Assembly: GCF_020360975.1 (NCBI RefSeq)
Contig: NW_025408667.1
Coordinates: forward strand, 5,580,001 to 5,644,000
Direction: 5' to 3'
Length of the DNA stretch: 64,000 nucleotides
From: Hirsutella rhossiliensis
Lineage: Eukaryota; Ascomycota; Sordariomycetes; Hypocreales; Ophiocordycipitaceae
The notes under the pieces were generated by a model. It ran no database searches, was not told the DNA's origin, and saw only the letters and a program-made list of their open reading frames with translations. Of the stretch, positions 11,762-23,898 are shown in pieces. Position numbers and translations under genes: made by a program. How positions within the stretch are numbered: position 1 is the first letter of the stretch; each line of letters opens with the position of its first letter.

Positions 11762-12439
11762 TCCGCTACCCTTATAAGTCTATAGTTAAGTAAGCATAAT
11801 AAACGTTTTCTATTAACCTCTTAAAGTATAAGCGCTAAGTATAAGCTAGCGCCGCTTACTTAGCCCCTTATATATATTATATATTATAAGAGCTTAACTA
11901 CTTTAACTAAGTTAAGTACCGCTATAGTAGTAGCTATTATTAATACGCGCGCGCTAGCCGCGCTTATAAGGTAGCGCTTCTTATCTTACTTACTATAATA
12001 TTAGCTTAAAAGGCTAGCGCGTATAAGTAGGTATAAAGGGCTACTAATAAGCTCCTTACCGCTACTACTACTATATACTATAACCTCCGCGCCCTTAAGT
12101 AATAAGGCCTTATACTTAAGTAAGTCCTTACTCCTCCGCTCTTTTACTTTTGCCTTTAATATACCTAGCGCTAAGGATACCGCTTTTATTACTTTATTAA
12201 CGGTCCTTTTAACCGTGCCTACTTTTACTACTACTACTACCCCCGCCGCTACCGCTAACGCTAGCCGCCGCCCTTTTACCCTTAGAGCTACCGCTATTAC
12301 TTACTAGCTTATAGGCTTAGAGGGCCGCCTTAGTACCTTAAAGAGCGCCGCTACCGCTAATAAAAAGAAGGAGGCTAATAAGGATAATAATAATAATAAT
12401 AATAATAATAAGGGTAATAATAATAATAATAAAGAATAA
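11762..12439 (+). pseudogene. Antisense accessory ORF of chromovirus C (Asn-rich tail)
   Basis: A plus-strand frame, opposite to the minus-strand pol and convergent with it, as in element B. About 225 codons can be followed with few stops. A hydrophobic, Leu-rich middle (12060-12200) is followed by a Thr/Ala block (12200-12260), then LIGLEGRLSTLK (about 12312-12347), then KKKEANKD and poly-Asn. The order of blocks, and the LxGLEG-x-[IL]-xx-LK motif before a charged low-complexity tail, match the antisense ORF of B (QLGSLEGQIRALK before KEED repeats). Common ancestry is likely but rests on weak identity. The start is not determined, and the TAA at 12437-12439 may be a former CAA. Confidence 0.42.
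12384..12432 (+). repeat. (AAT)n microsatellite inside the antisense ORF of C
   Basis: Near-perfect ATA/AAT repeat of about 49 bp with one interruption (agggt). Because CA to TA is the RIP change, this was plausibly a (CAA)n/(AAC)n tract coding poly-Asn or poly-Gln before mutation. Confidence 0.7.
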
Positions 12440-12559
12440 GCCTAGGTAGTTTAAAGGCTCTACCTTATAATAAATACTATTTTTATCTTTACTTATACTA
12501 TTATACTTATATTACTATAACTACCTTTTTTACTTTACTTACTTTATAGTCTTAGCTTA

Positions 12560-15500
12560 AGCTACTATTAGTAGTTTACTAGTCTATTATTTTTATTTAC
12601 TAGTCTATATAAGGCCTTAAACTTATTAAGGGCTATAGCTCTTATAAACTTATATATAAGTTCTTATATTAAGTTAAGGTACCTATACTACTTTATAAGG
12701 ACCTCTTAGTATTTCCCTTAGCTAACCTTCTTTTAATATATAGCTTATATCTCCTTAACCTTAAATTTATTATCCCTTTTTACTTTAATAGTAAGCGGTT
12801 AAGCGTCTACTACTTCCTATCTAGGTAATAAGTTAAAGGAGGCTTAGTAAAAAAGGTTAATATTAATCTTATTATAAACCCTTATTAAAAGATTATTAAG
12901 CTTAACTACTTATAGGCTAATAACCCTTTATACTATAAACTTTATATATAGCTAGTTTAGCTTCTTTTTCGGCCGCGCTAACTTATAGTTATAAAGGTTA
13001 AGCTATACCTTATCTTTTACTATAAACCTATTTACTAAGGCCTTAGTCTTATTAGTATACCGCTCTTAATCTTATACTAAGGCGGCTATTATAGATTAGT
13101 AGTATTCTATAGTTTCTTATAGCTTCTATATAAATATAAAGGTATAGCTCTTTAATAATAAACTACTATATTACTCTACTACTATATCTATAGTAAATAG
13201 GATTAAAGAGGGCGGCTTAAAGCTATATATAGTAAAGAAAAAAGCTATCTTAATAAAGGTTTATAATATACTATTTATCGCGAGCTAGGCTATAAGGAGC
13301 TACTAGTCTTAGTCTACTTAGTTATAGGCTACTACTACCTATAAGTATACCTATACTTCTTAGTTAACCCTCTTAGGTCCTTTATTAGTCTATAAGTAAT
13401 AAGCTATACTAAGTAGCTATATAATTTAAAGTAGCTAGTATAAGTACTATTAAAAGTAGCTAGTTTAGTTTAATCCTTTATTACTTATAATAAAGGTTAG
13501 CTAGCTATATAAGCGGGCTTAGTACTAAAGGAAGCGCTTTAATAAGCTTTTATATCTATAAATACTATTAGCTTTAGTATTACTAATTTACTAATCTAGT
13601 TTTTAATTACTTATATATAGCGGTTACTAGTTTCTATAAGTAAAAGGTCCGTTATAAAGTCTATTTATATATATATATATAAAACTAGTTAGGTACTAAA
13701 AGCTACTTAAGTAGCCCCTTAAGCTATACCCTTTAAATCTTAGTATAGCTATAGATATTATAGTTATAAAGGAAGTAGTAAATATAGTATTATAAGAAGG
13801 GCTAGTAAAAATCCCTTATAAAGCTTACTATTATACCCTATTAACCTAGGTAGCTTATAATACTAGAGTTATAAATAAGCTAAACTAGCTTCTTTTAAAG
13901 CTCGTTTTATTTATTTAGCTTTAGTAGTTTATCTTTCTCCTTAGCTTATATAGTATATAGCGCGCCTAGTACTTATAATCTCCCTTACTAATATAGATAC
14001 CCTTATAGGTTAATATAATAGTTAGCTACTTATACTTTTAGCTTTAGCTTTAGATCTAAGCGTTAAGCGCTAGACTTAATAGCGCGGCGTATACTCTTAT
14101 AGGTATAGTTTAGAGATAATATCTTATCTTATAAGCGTTAAAAGACCTTATCTTAAAACACCCGCGCTACGCGCGCCTTTAGGCCGGTCTATCCCTTTTT
14201 ACTAAACTAAGGTAAAGGTATAAAAGAAAGCTTATCTATTAGTACCGCGCTTCCTTTTACTAAAGAAGCTCTTATATAAGTCTATAGCGCTTTTTATAGG
14301 ATAAGCTATAGATCCTAGGCCTTAATATCTATACTTATTAGCTAGTCTTAATCCCTTTAAGAAAGTATATCTAAGACTATAAAGTCTTACCTTAGCTAGT
14401 ACTTAATTAAGAAGTTATAGTATAAAAGGTACTTTACTTAGTAGGCTTATTACTTTAAAAGGTACTAGTAAGTTATAAAGTACTTAAGGTTTCTATAGTT
14501 TATAAGAACCTTAAAGCTCTTATAGCTTTAGAGCTTTACTTACTATTACTTAAGGTAGCTAATAATCGCTAGTATCCCTTTAAGCGCCTTACTACTATAG
14601 TTTACTTTAACTATTATAAACTAGTTAAAGTCCTATTAAAATAGTACTAAGGCTTATAAGAATAAGTTCTTAAGCGTATAGAACGCTCCTTCTTATATAG
14701 GCCCTTAATAAAAAGCGGTCCTTTTTCTAGTAATCTTATTTAATAGTATTATAATATAAGAGAAGCCCTTAATAAATATCCTATAATAGTTCGCGAACCT
14801 AAGAAAGCTCTATATACTTCTTTATATAGTTAGGGCCGCTTAGTCTTAGATCGCCTAGATCTTTATAAGGTCCGCTTATATACCTATACCTATATAAATA
14901 ATAAAGCCTAGGTACTTGACCTTCTTAACCTTAAATTTATACTTATCTAAGTTAAAGTTAAGCTTATAAAGTTAAAGGCGCTTTAAGATATTTTATACTT
15001 TCTATATATAGTCCTTATAAGATCCGCTTATATAAATAAGGATATTATCTATATATATAAATATAAACTTATTAAGGAAGTCTTAAAGTATATTATTAAT
15101 ATAATATAAAAAGGTAGCGAGTGCTCTTAAAAGGCTAAAAGGCGTTCTAAGCTACTTAAATAAGCTATAGTATATATAGAACGCTATCTTTTACTTATTA
15201 CCCTTTAAGATCTATACTTTATAAAACGCTTATTTTATATCTAGCTTTATAAACTACTTTACTTTTAAGAAGTTATAAAGTATATTTAAGATTAAGGGTA
15301 AAAGGTAGTAGTCTAGCTTTATAATTATATTTAAAGACTTATAATTATAATAAAACTATATCCCGCTTCCTAGCTTATATATAAATAAAACTAGCGCTCT
15401 TACTTTAAAGCTACTTACTTAAATAAAACCCTTATTTAAGAGGTCCCTTAGTATCTTTTTTAATACTAATAGCTTTATATATAATATACTATATAGCGGC

Positions 15501-16518
15501 CTAAATAGTATAGGTAGTTCCTACCCTTTCTTATTAATATAGAGTACGACCTTATAGTTTACCCTTAGCTTATATAAGTTAAGCTTATTTACTTTTTAAA
15601 ACTTAAATAATAGTAAAAGGTTATAAAAGCGCTTTAGTATTTACTACTATAGCTTAAAGGGCAACTTTAGCTTCTTTATTTAAAGGACCTTATTAATATC
15701 TACTAAGCTAACTATATAAACCGCTATATTAGCTACTATATAACCTTCCTCTTACTTTAATCGTTATATAGTTCTTATAAAAATAAAGGTAAGGACCTCT
15801 TATACTAAGCGTAAAGCTTATATACTTAGTCCTACGCTTATAAAACTATTATTATAGTAGACCTACTATTATATAAGCCTAAACTATAGCTTCTTTTAGT
15901 ATAAAATTAAGTATAACTTTATATATAATAACTAGGGTTTCTTAAGAATTAAGAGAAACTTTAGTTAAAGGATTATATAAGCTATAATAAGCTTATAGTA
16001 GCCGTTAACCTTTATAGCTAGTTATATAATACCCTTAATCTCTATACCTTTTATTATATTTAAGGCGCTCTTTACTTACCTTAGGGCGATCCTTTTTATT
16101 AATACTTCTATTTCTTATATAAGCGCTTTATTAACTATAGCGTAATACTAATAGCTCTTATTTATAAGGGCGGCGACTAATAAAGAGTTATTAATTATAA
16201 CTTATATTAAAGTAAGCTCCTTTTTTATATAAGCGGATAACTCCTCTTTCTCTTTTACTAGTACTAGTAATTAAGGCTTTAAAGCCTATCTTTACTTTAG
16301 AGCTACTCTTTTCCCTCTAGGCCTAAGAGTATAGAGTCCTCCTTATTATCTAAGGTAAGGAGCGGCTCTATCTTTATTACCTAAACCGCTATAGGCCGCT
16401 TAGTTAAAAAGAAGGAGCATTTTAATATAAAGTATATATACGCGCTATAATATAAATAGTAGCTATTAGCTTTCCTCTTTTTAATTTCCTTACTTATTAC
16501 TTACTTTACTTACTACTT
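12560..16518 (-). pseudogene. gag C-terminus and pol relic of chromovirus C
   Basis: Reading leftward from 16518: a CCHC knuckle at 16417-16458 (first two Cys and the His now Tyr, last Cys kept), then protease, RT with YIDN at 15044-15055, RNase H, integrase and a chromodomain about 12600-12760 that reads GKYxEVLIK-stop-Y, with Trp turned to a stop. The words after it (ALNKFKALYRL) recur in element B, which supports close kinship. The gag part upstream of the knuckle is lost at the A1 boundary. Confidence 0.8.
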
Positions 16519-17004
16519 TATAACGACCGGTGTTATTCCTAAGGGATAAACCTATCGAGGGGTTTATGTTAGCAGATATAATAGGGCGTAGTCTAAGCAA
16601 TAATATATATATTACGTTAGTGATAAGTTAGAGGTCGTAGACCGTAGACTATAACTAGGTAATTAAGTAATCGGAATTAGAGATAAGATCGTAATAGAGA
16701 TCGTAATAATTATGTTAAAAGCTAGAGAGCTATCTATCTAAAGGAGTGAAAGTGGGTGGCTATATATACCCGTAGAGACTATCCTTAGATTACGGTCCTA
16801 GCCGTGATCCCCTTCGTGGCTTACCATAGCTTACTCGTAAGCTATGCTCCTAAATAGTGATCTATCTATACAAGGCTTACTTAGCTCACGTACGCTCTAG
16901 GTGAGCTAAGCCTGAGTGACTTCTCGTCCCGACCATTGTTCCGAGCCGCCTTATTACGTGAACGTGGCCGGCTCTCCTACGGCCCGCTAACCGTGGTCGT
17001 AACA
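16519..17004 (-). repeat. 3' LTR of chromovirus A1 and polypurine tract
   Basis: 486 bp. On the plus strand it starts TATAACGACCGG and ends GGTCGTAACA. The ends form an imperfect inverted pair (TGTAACGACC / GGTCGTAACA). Immediately inside it, 17005-17023 reads on the minus strand as a purine-rich tract (aaaaggaggggagacatcg), the likely polypurine primer. The ATG of the antisense gene at 17007 overlaps this tract. Confidence 0.92.
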
Positions 17005-17006
17005 CG

Positions 17007-17768
17007 ATGTCTCCCCTCCTTTTAGTCTTATCCGCAAGACCTGCTGCTGCCATAGCCGCCGTGTATAAATATACCCTTATCGCGCGTATATATGTTCCCC
17101 GTTTTCGTCCTTTCTATCCCTTAGGATATGCTGCTAACAGTATGTCTAGTCGCGTGTCGAAGGATCGTTCTCGCAAGACCCTTAAGCGCATTCGTTTAGC
17201 TGAGTCTATTAATCGTCTTAGTTTCGACGTTATACCGTGTTCTTTCTGTTCGTTGCGCGGCTTCCGCTGTAAAATGCTAGAGAAATCTTCTAAGTATGCC
17301 GAATATATGCGGCGGGGTCGTTCCTACGATGCGTCGGGCGTGGCGATTAGCTCTCGTAGGTGACTTCGTTGTCCTGCCTATTATTTGCAGCTAACGTGTT
17401 TCCTAGTATCCCGAATAAATCTAGAGTCCGATCGATTAGATAAAGAAGAAGAAATTGCTAAGGAGCGAATATTAAAAGCTTAAGCCGACCTAAACGAAGC
17501 CTTAGCTCGTTTAGCGCGGCTTCGCCGTTAAAAGCGCCAGCTAAAGACGAAGGGTACCGAGATAGTCCGTCGGGGCCTTCGTTCCTTAGATAACCTTAAC
17601 GAGGCTGAGCGCTAAGAATCTAAAGCGGTGGTCGATGTTTAGTCTATAGGTGGATTTAATGTGATTAATTAGAATGCTATTAGTTCGTTGGGCGATTTTA
17701 CGATGCCTAGGGTGGATTTTGCTAGTAGAACTATCGAAGCAGAGAACCGTAGTAGGTTAAGTGCTTAA
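17007..17768 (+). pseudogene. Antisense Zn(II)2Cys6-like coiled-coil protein gene of chromovirus A1
   Basis: Opposite strand to gag-pol, convergent with pol, ending where the chromodomain ends. The first 118 codons are open (17007-17363). The ATG at 17142 (residue 46) is an equally good start. Residues 78-107 have the spacing C-x2-C-x6-C-x8-Y-x2-Y-x6-Y, the fungal Zn2Cys6 binuclear cluster pattern, with the last three Cys changed to Tyr (TGY to TAY, as RIP would do). After TGA at 17361 the same frame continues to TAA at 17766-17768. In-frame stops at 17481, 17529, 17613, 17640 and 17670 are all TAA/TAG, and a charged Leu/Arg/Glu-rich coiled coil lies about 17439-17620. Intact length would be about 210-254 residues. 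A nuclear DNA-binding or regulatory role is inference; no activation domain is visible. Confidence 0.72.
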
Positions 17769-20700
17769 GTGGTTCCTAGGTATTTTCCTCTAGTCCGTAT
17801 CCCTTCTACTTAATAAGGTATTCTTATTGCTAACCTTGTTTTCTTATGTCTAGTATTTATTCTGCTTTATATTCTTAATCGTCGTCGACTTCGATTTTTT
17901 CTTATAGTTTAGCGTTTCGTAGCGCTAGTTCTAATAATAAGATATAAAATATCGGGTATATCCGTATTATTGTTAGTAGCGAAAGTTCGTAGTTGACTTT
18001 TAAAATGGTTTTCTTTACCTTAAACGGTCTAAGTTTTTTAAAATCTAATTTATTGCTTAGTCGTTTTATTTTAATGTTTCGTCGTACGAGGTAGACTATA
18101 TCTCCCTCTCGAAAGATTAGTCCCTATAATCTTTTCCGATTATAGTAAGTAGATATTCGTTCTTTAACGAATTAAAGTTCTTATTGCATTTCTTTATGCA
18201 ATTTTCGTAGCTAATCTGCTTATAGTATCGCTCGTTCCGCTTATAGTCCTTATCGAGTAACCTTAAATGCTTCTAGGTTATATCCGTAATTAGCGTATGC
18301 TGGTAAGAGCTTGGTTATTTCCGTGACTAAGCTATTATAAGCTAGTTGCGCTATTAGTAGCTATTTAACCTAATCGTTTTATTCGTAGCTAATATAGCAT
18401 CGTAAATATTATTTAAGCGTTTAGTTAAGTCGTTCTGTTTATCTATCTATTTATAGGTGATAAGCTATGCTAAGCTTATGTTTCGTCCCTAATTATGCTA
18501 TAAGAGCTTGCTAAAACTTAGCTATAAATATGCTTCCTCTATTAAAGACAATCTCGTTCGGTAGTCCGTGATTGCTAACAATTATTCGTAGGAATATATA
18601 GGCTAGCTCTTCTATATTGCTTGCTTCTTTGTATAGTAAGAAGTATCTATACTTCGTTAGTCTATCGGTAATAACGAATATGCTATCGTACTTAACGTTA
18701 GTTATAGGTTCTTTTAACGGTAGTAGCTTTATAATATAGTCGAAAGCTATTAAATCCTATGGTTTCTCTAGTACTAGTAGCGGTTGCAATTCTCTATATA
18801 GTTTATATCGTTTAGCTTTACTTCGTGCGCAAAGTTTACATTCTTTAATAACTTTTTATACTACTTCCTTAAGCTATAGGAAGTTATATTATCGTCTAAT
18901 CCGTTCTATTATCCTTCGGATTCCCTAATATCTATATATTAGATGTTTATATATATCTTATATAACTTTATCTCGTAATTCTAGTAGTATCTAGATTTTG
19001 TTTTTATATATTAGAACTTCTAAATGTCCTATGTCGCATCCGTTTAGTGCTTTATATTCTTTTATCTATTTTAAGATCTTTTAGTATATCGAGTCGTCGG
19101 GTTATACTTTAAATATTGTGTTTAGCTATCGTTGCTAGTAGTTCCCGTTTTCGTTAATTCCTAGGAGCTATCCTTTCGCTATAGGTGCTCCTATATCGTA
19201 ATCGCTTCGTCGACTAAGGGCATTAGCTCGACCGTTTTCTATTCCTTTTTTATAGATTATTTCGTAGTCGAATTCTAATAAGTATTCGGCCTATCGGATC
19301 TATCGTCCGTTTAACTATTGCGTCGTTGCAAAATATAAGATATTCTTATAATCTATATAGACCTTAACTTTATATTTGCTTCCGAGAAGGTAGTATCGAA
19401 ATTCCTTAAAAGCTTAAATAATTACGAGGAATTCTTTATCGTAGATAGGGTAATTAAGTTCTACGCTATATAGCTTTTTCGAGTAGAATGCAATTAGTCG
19501 TAGTCTTCCTTTATTATCTTTCTATCCGATTTATACTCCTAGAGCAAAGTCTAATATATCGGTTTCGAGTTCGATTTATCGTTCTAGATCGAAGGTAGTT
19601 AAGACTAGTTCTTACGTAATCGTAGTCTTAATGCATTCGAAAGCTTCGTTAGCTTTATCGTCCTATATAAATTCTTTTTCCTTCTTCGTTAAGTCGTATA
19701 GTAGTATTACGATCTTTCCGAAATCTTTAATAAATCGTCGGTAGTAATTTGCAAATCCTAGGAAACTTTATACGTCCTTAACGTTCTTTAGCGTTAGCTA
19801 TTCTTTAACTAAGTTGATCTTATCTTATTATATTCGTATCTCTCCTAGTAAGATCGTGTGTCCGAGGAAGTCTACTTCCTATATATAGAACTTGCTTTTC
19901 TCTAGTTTAACTAGTAACTTCGTATTCCAAAGTGCGCGGAGTACCTTATAGACATATTCCTTATATTCTTCTAGGGTATTCGAGAAGATTAGGATATTAT
20001 CTAGGTATACTACTATAAAGATATCTAAGTGTTTGCGTAGGACATTATTAATTATCCGTTAGAAGGTAGCTAGTGCATTTATAAGTCTAAATAGCATTAC
20101 TAGATATTCGAATAGTCCGAATTTCGTTCTAAAGGCTATTATCTATTCGCGTCCCTTTTTTATGCGTATTAAGTTATAGGCGCCTTTAAGGTCGAGGGCT
20201 ATAAACTATTTTTTGCCGTGTAGTCGATCTCGTAGTTCCGATATAAGCGGTAATAGTGTTCGGTCCTTTATTGTAATATCGTTTAAGCGTCTATAGTCGA
20301 TAACTAGTCGTAGCTTGCCGTTTTTCTTTAGAATAAATATAACTAGATAGCCTGCTTTAGATATTGATGTTCGTATATATCCTTTTCGTAGATTCTCGTC
20401 GAGGTAGTCGCGTAGCGTTTATAGTTGCTTTTCGTTTAGGTTATAAATCTTATAGAACGTTAGCGTTGTTCTATCCTTAAGATAAATTTCGTGGTCCTAT
20501 TAACTATATTCGGGTAACCCTATCTCGAGTTCTTCCTTAAAGAGTTTATCGTATTTCCGGTATTCCTAGGGGATATTCTTTATTCTATCTTATAGGCTTT
20601 ATTCTTTCTCTTAAGAGCTAGTTTCTCTTAACTCGAGCTCTTTATTAATTTATTTAAGGTCTTTCCTTAGAGTAGTAATAACTCTTCGGATCTTCGTATT

Positions 20701-22750
20701 ATATCCTTTATTCTATTTATGTCGGATGCTAGGTTATATAGCCGTGTTAGTTAGTACGTAGGTCTTATTAGTCGATTTTATTATGTCCGCCGGTTCGGTT
20801 ACTATCTTCGTTCGTATCGCTAAAGCCCGTAATAATTTGCTTAAACGGTTATCCATTTTATCCTATTTAGTAGCTAAATCATCGCAAAATTTTACTTTCT
20901 CCTAAATCTGCTAGTCCTAGAAACTTACGTCTTCGTTCTAACGCAGCTAGCTAGTTTTCTAGTTAATTAGTAGGTTGCTCTCCTATAGCTATAGAAGTCC
21001 TAATATAAGGTCGTGTTCTCTAATATCTATAATATCGAAGTTAACTTATTCGTTATGGCCCTAGATATTAATATCGAGGTAATCAATCTCTATATTAATA
21101 ATTCCGTTATTATAGTTAAAGGCCTCTCCTTCGATGTTCGTGAGTTTATATAGATCTATCTTATATTTCTATATAAGTCGGTAACGATTAACGACTCTAG
21201 GTAAAACGTAATTGCCTATCGCGCCGTAGTTTAAAAGTATACGTGCGTGATATCCCGCGATTTAGATATCTAATACTATTTAGTCGCTATAGCTTACCGT
21301 TGCTATATATAGGGTCCTTAGATCTTATTATATCGTGCTAATCTATAGCCCTTTTATAGATAGCGTACCTCGTTTTTTGCCTGGTCCTTATTTATTTTAT
21401 TTAGGTATTCTTCTTTGATTTATTATTAATATCGTTTCTTTATATTTTTATCGCGTAGTGTCGTGTCGGGGCTTAAGAGACTGATTTCTTATAGCTAATC
21501 GAAGATTTCTTATTTCTCGACGCTATATCGTTTACATTATGCTACTTCGTAGTTAATTGCGTACTATACTTCGCAATTCTATTTGTTTTCGTACTAAAGG
21601 TCGAGTTTTCGTTTAGCGTCTTTCTATTTTTCGCGTAGTATTTCCGTGTCGATTCTTCCTTAGTCGAATGCGGCTTATAGCCTTCGTACGTATTGCTAAT
21701 AATCTTTTAGTGCACCGTTATATCGTTTATGCTATGCTCGTGCTTTTTCGTGTTTATAAACTCTATAATTCGGGTATACGCATTCGTTATAATCTTCTTC
21801 GTCGCATTTAATTCGTTACGTAAGTCTTTAAAAGATTAATAGTTCGGATACCTTAGAGCGAGTAGCGTTATGCTATTCCTCTATTTTAGCGTGTTTATAG
21901 ATTTTATATATCTCCGAAAGACATCTCGTTAATAAACCGTAATTATCGCGGCATTCGAGTAGCGTGCCGTAATCGGGTTCTAATAATATAACTTAGTCGT
22001 CCGGGTAGCGTTAATCGATTTTCTAGTAGTCTAGTTCTATGCTTAGGTAGGGTTTCGAAAGTACTTATCCCTCGAACCTAACCGGGAAGGCGTCGTATCG
22101 TGCCTTTATCTAGAAGTATGTTATGCAATCTAAGTAGACGCATAATATCTATAAAATATACTTATAGTGCTTATAAGTAAGTAGTATTTATAGATCGTCT
22201 TTAAATTCTCCTTATAGTTGCTATTCTCGTTATAGAGCTATAAAGGTATCGACTACGGCGATGGCTATAGCGTAGTCTCCTTCGCGTAGTGCCGGTTAAT
22301 ATCGAATCGATATAGCTTATTAGTTTTCCGTGAGAATTTAAGGCGTTTATTAGGTTCTAATTTTAAGCATTTCTTCGAATTCTTCGAAGTATAGAGCGTA
22401 TTCTCTAATCGTAGCATTCTCCCTTAGTAGCGAGGGTAGTAGTACGAGTTCGTTCTTATCTTCCGTTTCTCCGGGTGTTTCTTATTCTTTAGAGCTTATA
22501 TCGTCGACACTTCGTTGTTCCTCTTTAGGTAGTTGTCCGAGTTTCGTAAGCATAAGGGCTACGTCTATATCTTCTTTATTGTATTGTTTATAGACTGCCC
22601 GTCGTTATTATCGATTTTTATTTCGTATATCTTCCTAGAATCGTTTGCCGTTCTTCCTAATCTAGTCTCGGGAGACTCCTTTAGGATAGGGGTATTCCGG
22701 TTCTGCGAATTTAACTTATTTCTATGTTTTAGGATCCCTTCGTTGCATTA
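17757..22750 (-). pseudogene. pol relic of chromovirus A1: PR-RT-RNaseH-IN-chromodomain
   Basis: Minus-strand frame different from gag. Retropepsin lies near 21200-21250, reading LLNYGAIGNY in place of L-[IL]-D-x-G-A. RT has YLDN at 19996-20007, from YLDD. Integrase has the Zn-binding pair ECKLC near 18830-18850 and D/N catalytic blocks at about 18480-18720. A chromodomain at about 17757-17876 contains EYLIK-stop-KGYG, where the stop marks the aromatic Trp. Stops are TAA or TAG. The boundary with gag is approximate. Fewer substitutions than in A2-A4. Confidence 0.88.
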
Positions 22751-23837
22751 TTATAAGGGTCTTCTTTAGTAGCTTTAGGAACCATCCGGTACCGTTCTTA
22801 TCGCTTAAGTATACCGTATATTCGTCGTCGTAGTATATAGTCTAACTAAGGAGTTTATGCTTTAGTTCCTATCTATTAGTAGCGTTTAGGTGTTTCTTAC
22901 CTTCTAGGGCTAGTGCCTAGTAGGTTTTCTTCTCCTTGCGAGGTTGTCTGCATTCTTTAGAGTAATGTCTATGTTTCCCGTAGTTAAAACACTTTCCTTT
23001 GCTTTTCTATATTGCGTTTAGATCTATCCTACCTAGGTTAGTTATATAGGCGTAGGTAATAGGAGTTTCGCGCTTTTTTTTATAGTTAGCGCGTCGGTTA
23101 AAGTTATTCCTATAGGAAGGGTTCTAGTTTCCTCTTCCTTATTTCTTTTCTTAGCGTCGCGCGTACTATCTATCGTCGATTCGTACTACTATAGCAATAT
23201 AGTCCGAGAGGTTATTAGGTCGATTTTCCTTATAGAGCTCGTCCTTAACTTCTTCTTTAAGCCCGTCGTAGAATCGTAATATAAGAGGTTCGTCGTCCTA
23301 ATTAAGCTTTAAGGTAACTTATCGGAACTTCGTAGTATAATCCGATACTAAGATCCTTTATCGGAGTTCTCGAAGTTTCTATTCGGCTTCTCGTTCCTCG
23401 TTAGTTATTCCGAATACCTTCGTAATAGCTTCTTCGAATCCTTAGAAACTAGTAAAGACTTCGTCTATCTCGTTATCTCGTCGCGCTAGTTAGTTGTCGA
23501 GAAAGTCCCTTATAATAGGTCTAAACTAGGCGAGTGCCGTTCTAGATAAACAATTTCCTACGTAGAGTACTTTTTCGACTAGGTCCGAGAGTTTAGTAGG
23601 GTAAAACCGGTAGTAGGCTTTAAGTTAGGTGAGAAAGTCTCGAAGCGTGCTATAAGTACCGTCGAATAGTCCTAGCTATTTTAGTTTAACTGCTTCTCCG
23701 AGGTCCCTAACTTATCCGTTACCTCCTCCGTTTCTAAGTAACTATACCTTATATCGAAGGGTAATAATCTCGCGCATTATATCCTAAGGCGATATAGTTG
23801 CTCTAGAGTTAGTTAATCTAGCTTACTATATAGGCAT
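22750..23837 (-). pseudogene. gag relic of chromovirus A1
   Basis: Starts at a preserved ATG (minus strand, 23835-23837) about 60 bp inside the 5' LTR; the first codons are followed quickly by TAG and TAA. The nucleocapsid knuckle at 22950-22991 reads C-F-N-Y-G-K-H-x4-C-type: CX2CX4HX4C with the second Cys as Tyr. It lies in the same frame as the ATG, which supports the start. A short plus-strand ORF over 22533-22769 is a shadow of this coding region. Confidence 0.8.
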
Positions 23838-23898
23838 ATTAATAGTTGCGATATTGCTTAGAGTAACGCGGTATTGCACTAAATAAGAGCTTTTAACG

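Larger units (their letters stand above)
11538..16518 (-). mobile_element. Ty3/gypsy chromovirus 'C', truncated at 5' end
   Basis: Minus-strand gag C-terminus, protease, RT, integrase and chromodomain are present. Upstream gag, 5' LTR and leader are missing because element A1 begins at 16519. The chromodomain wording and the antisense reading frame resemble element B, so the two belong to one lineage. I could not identify a 3' LTR; the sequence from 11538 to about 11700 is AT-rich and featureless to me. What lies right of A1 (24385 on) is not the missing part of C. Confidence 0.75.

Noticed and set aside
22533..22769. Plus-strand ORF of 78 codons
   Set aside because: Lies antisense within A1 gag, with no motif, and is broken in A3 and A4; it is a chance opening in stop-poor antisense sequence.
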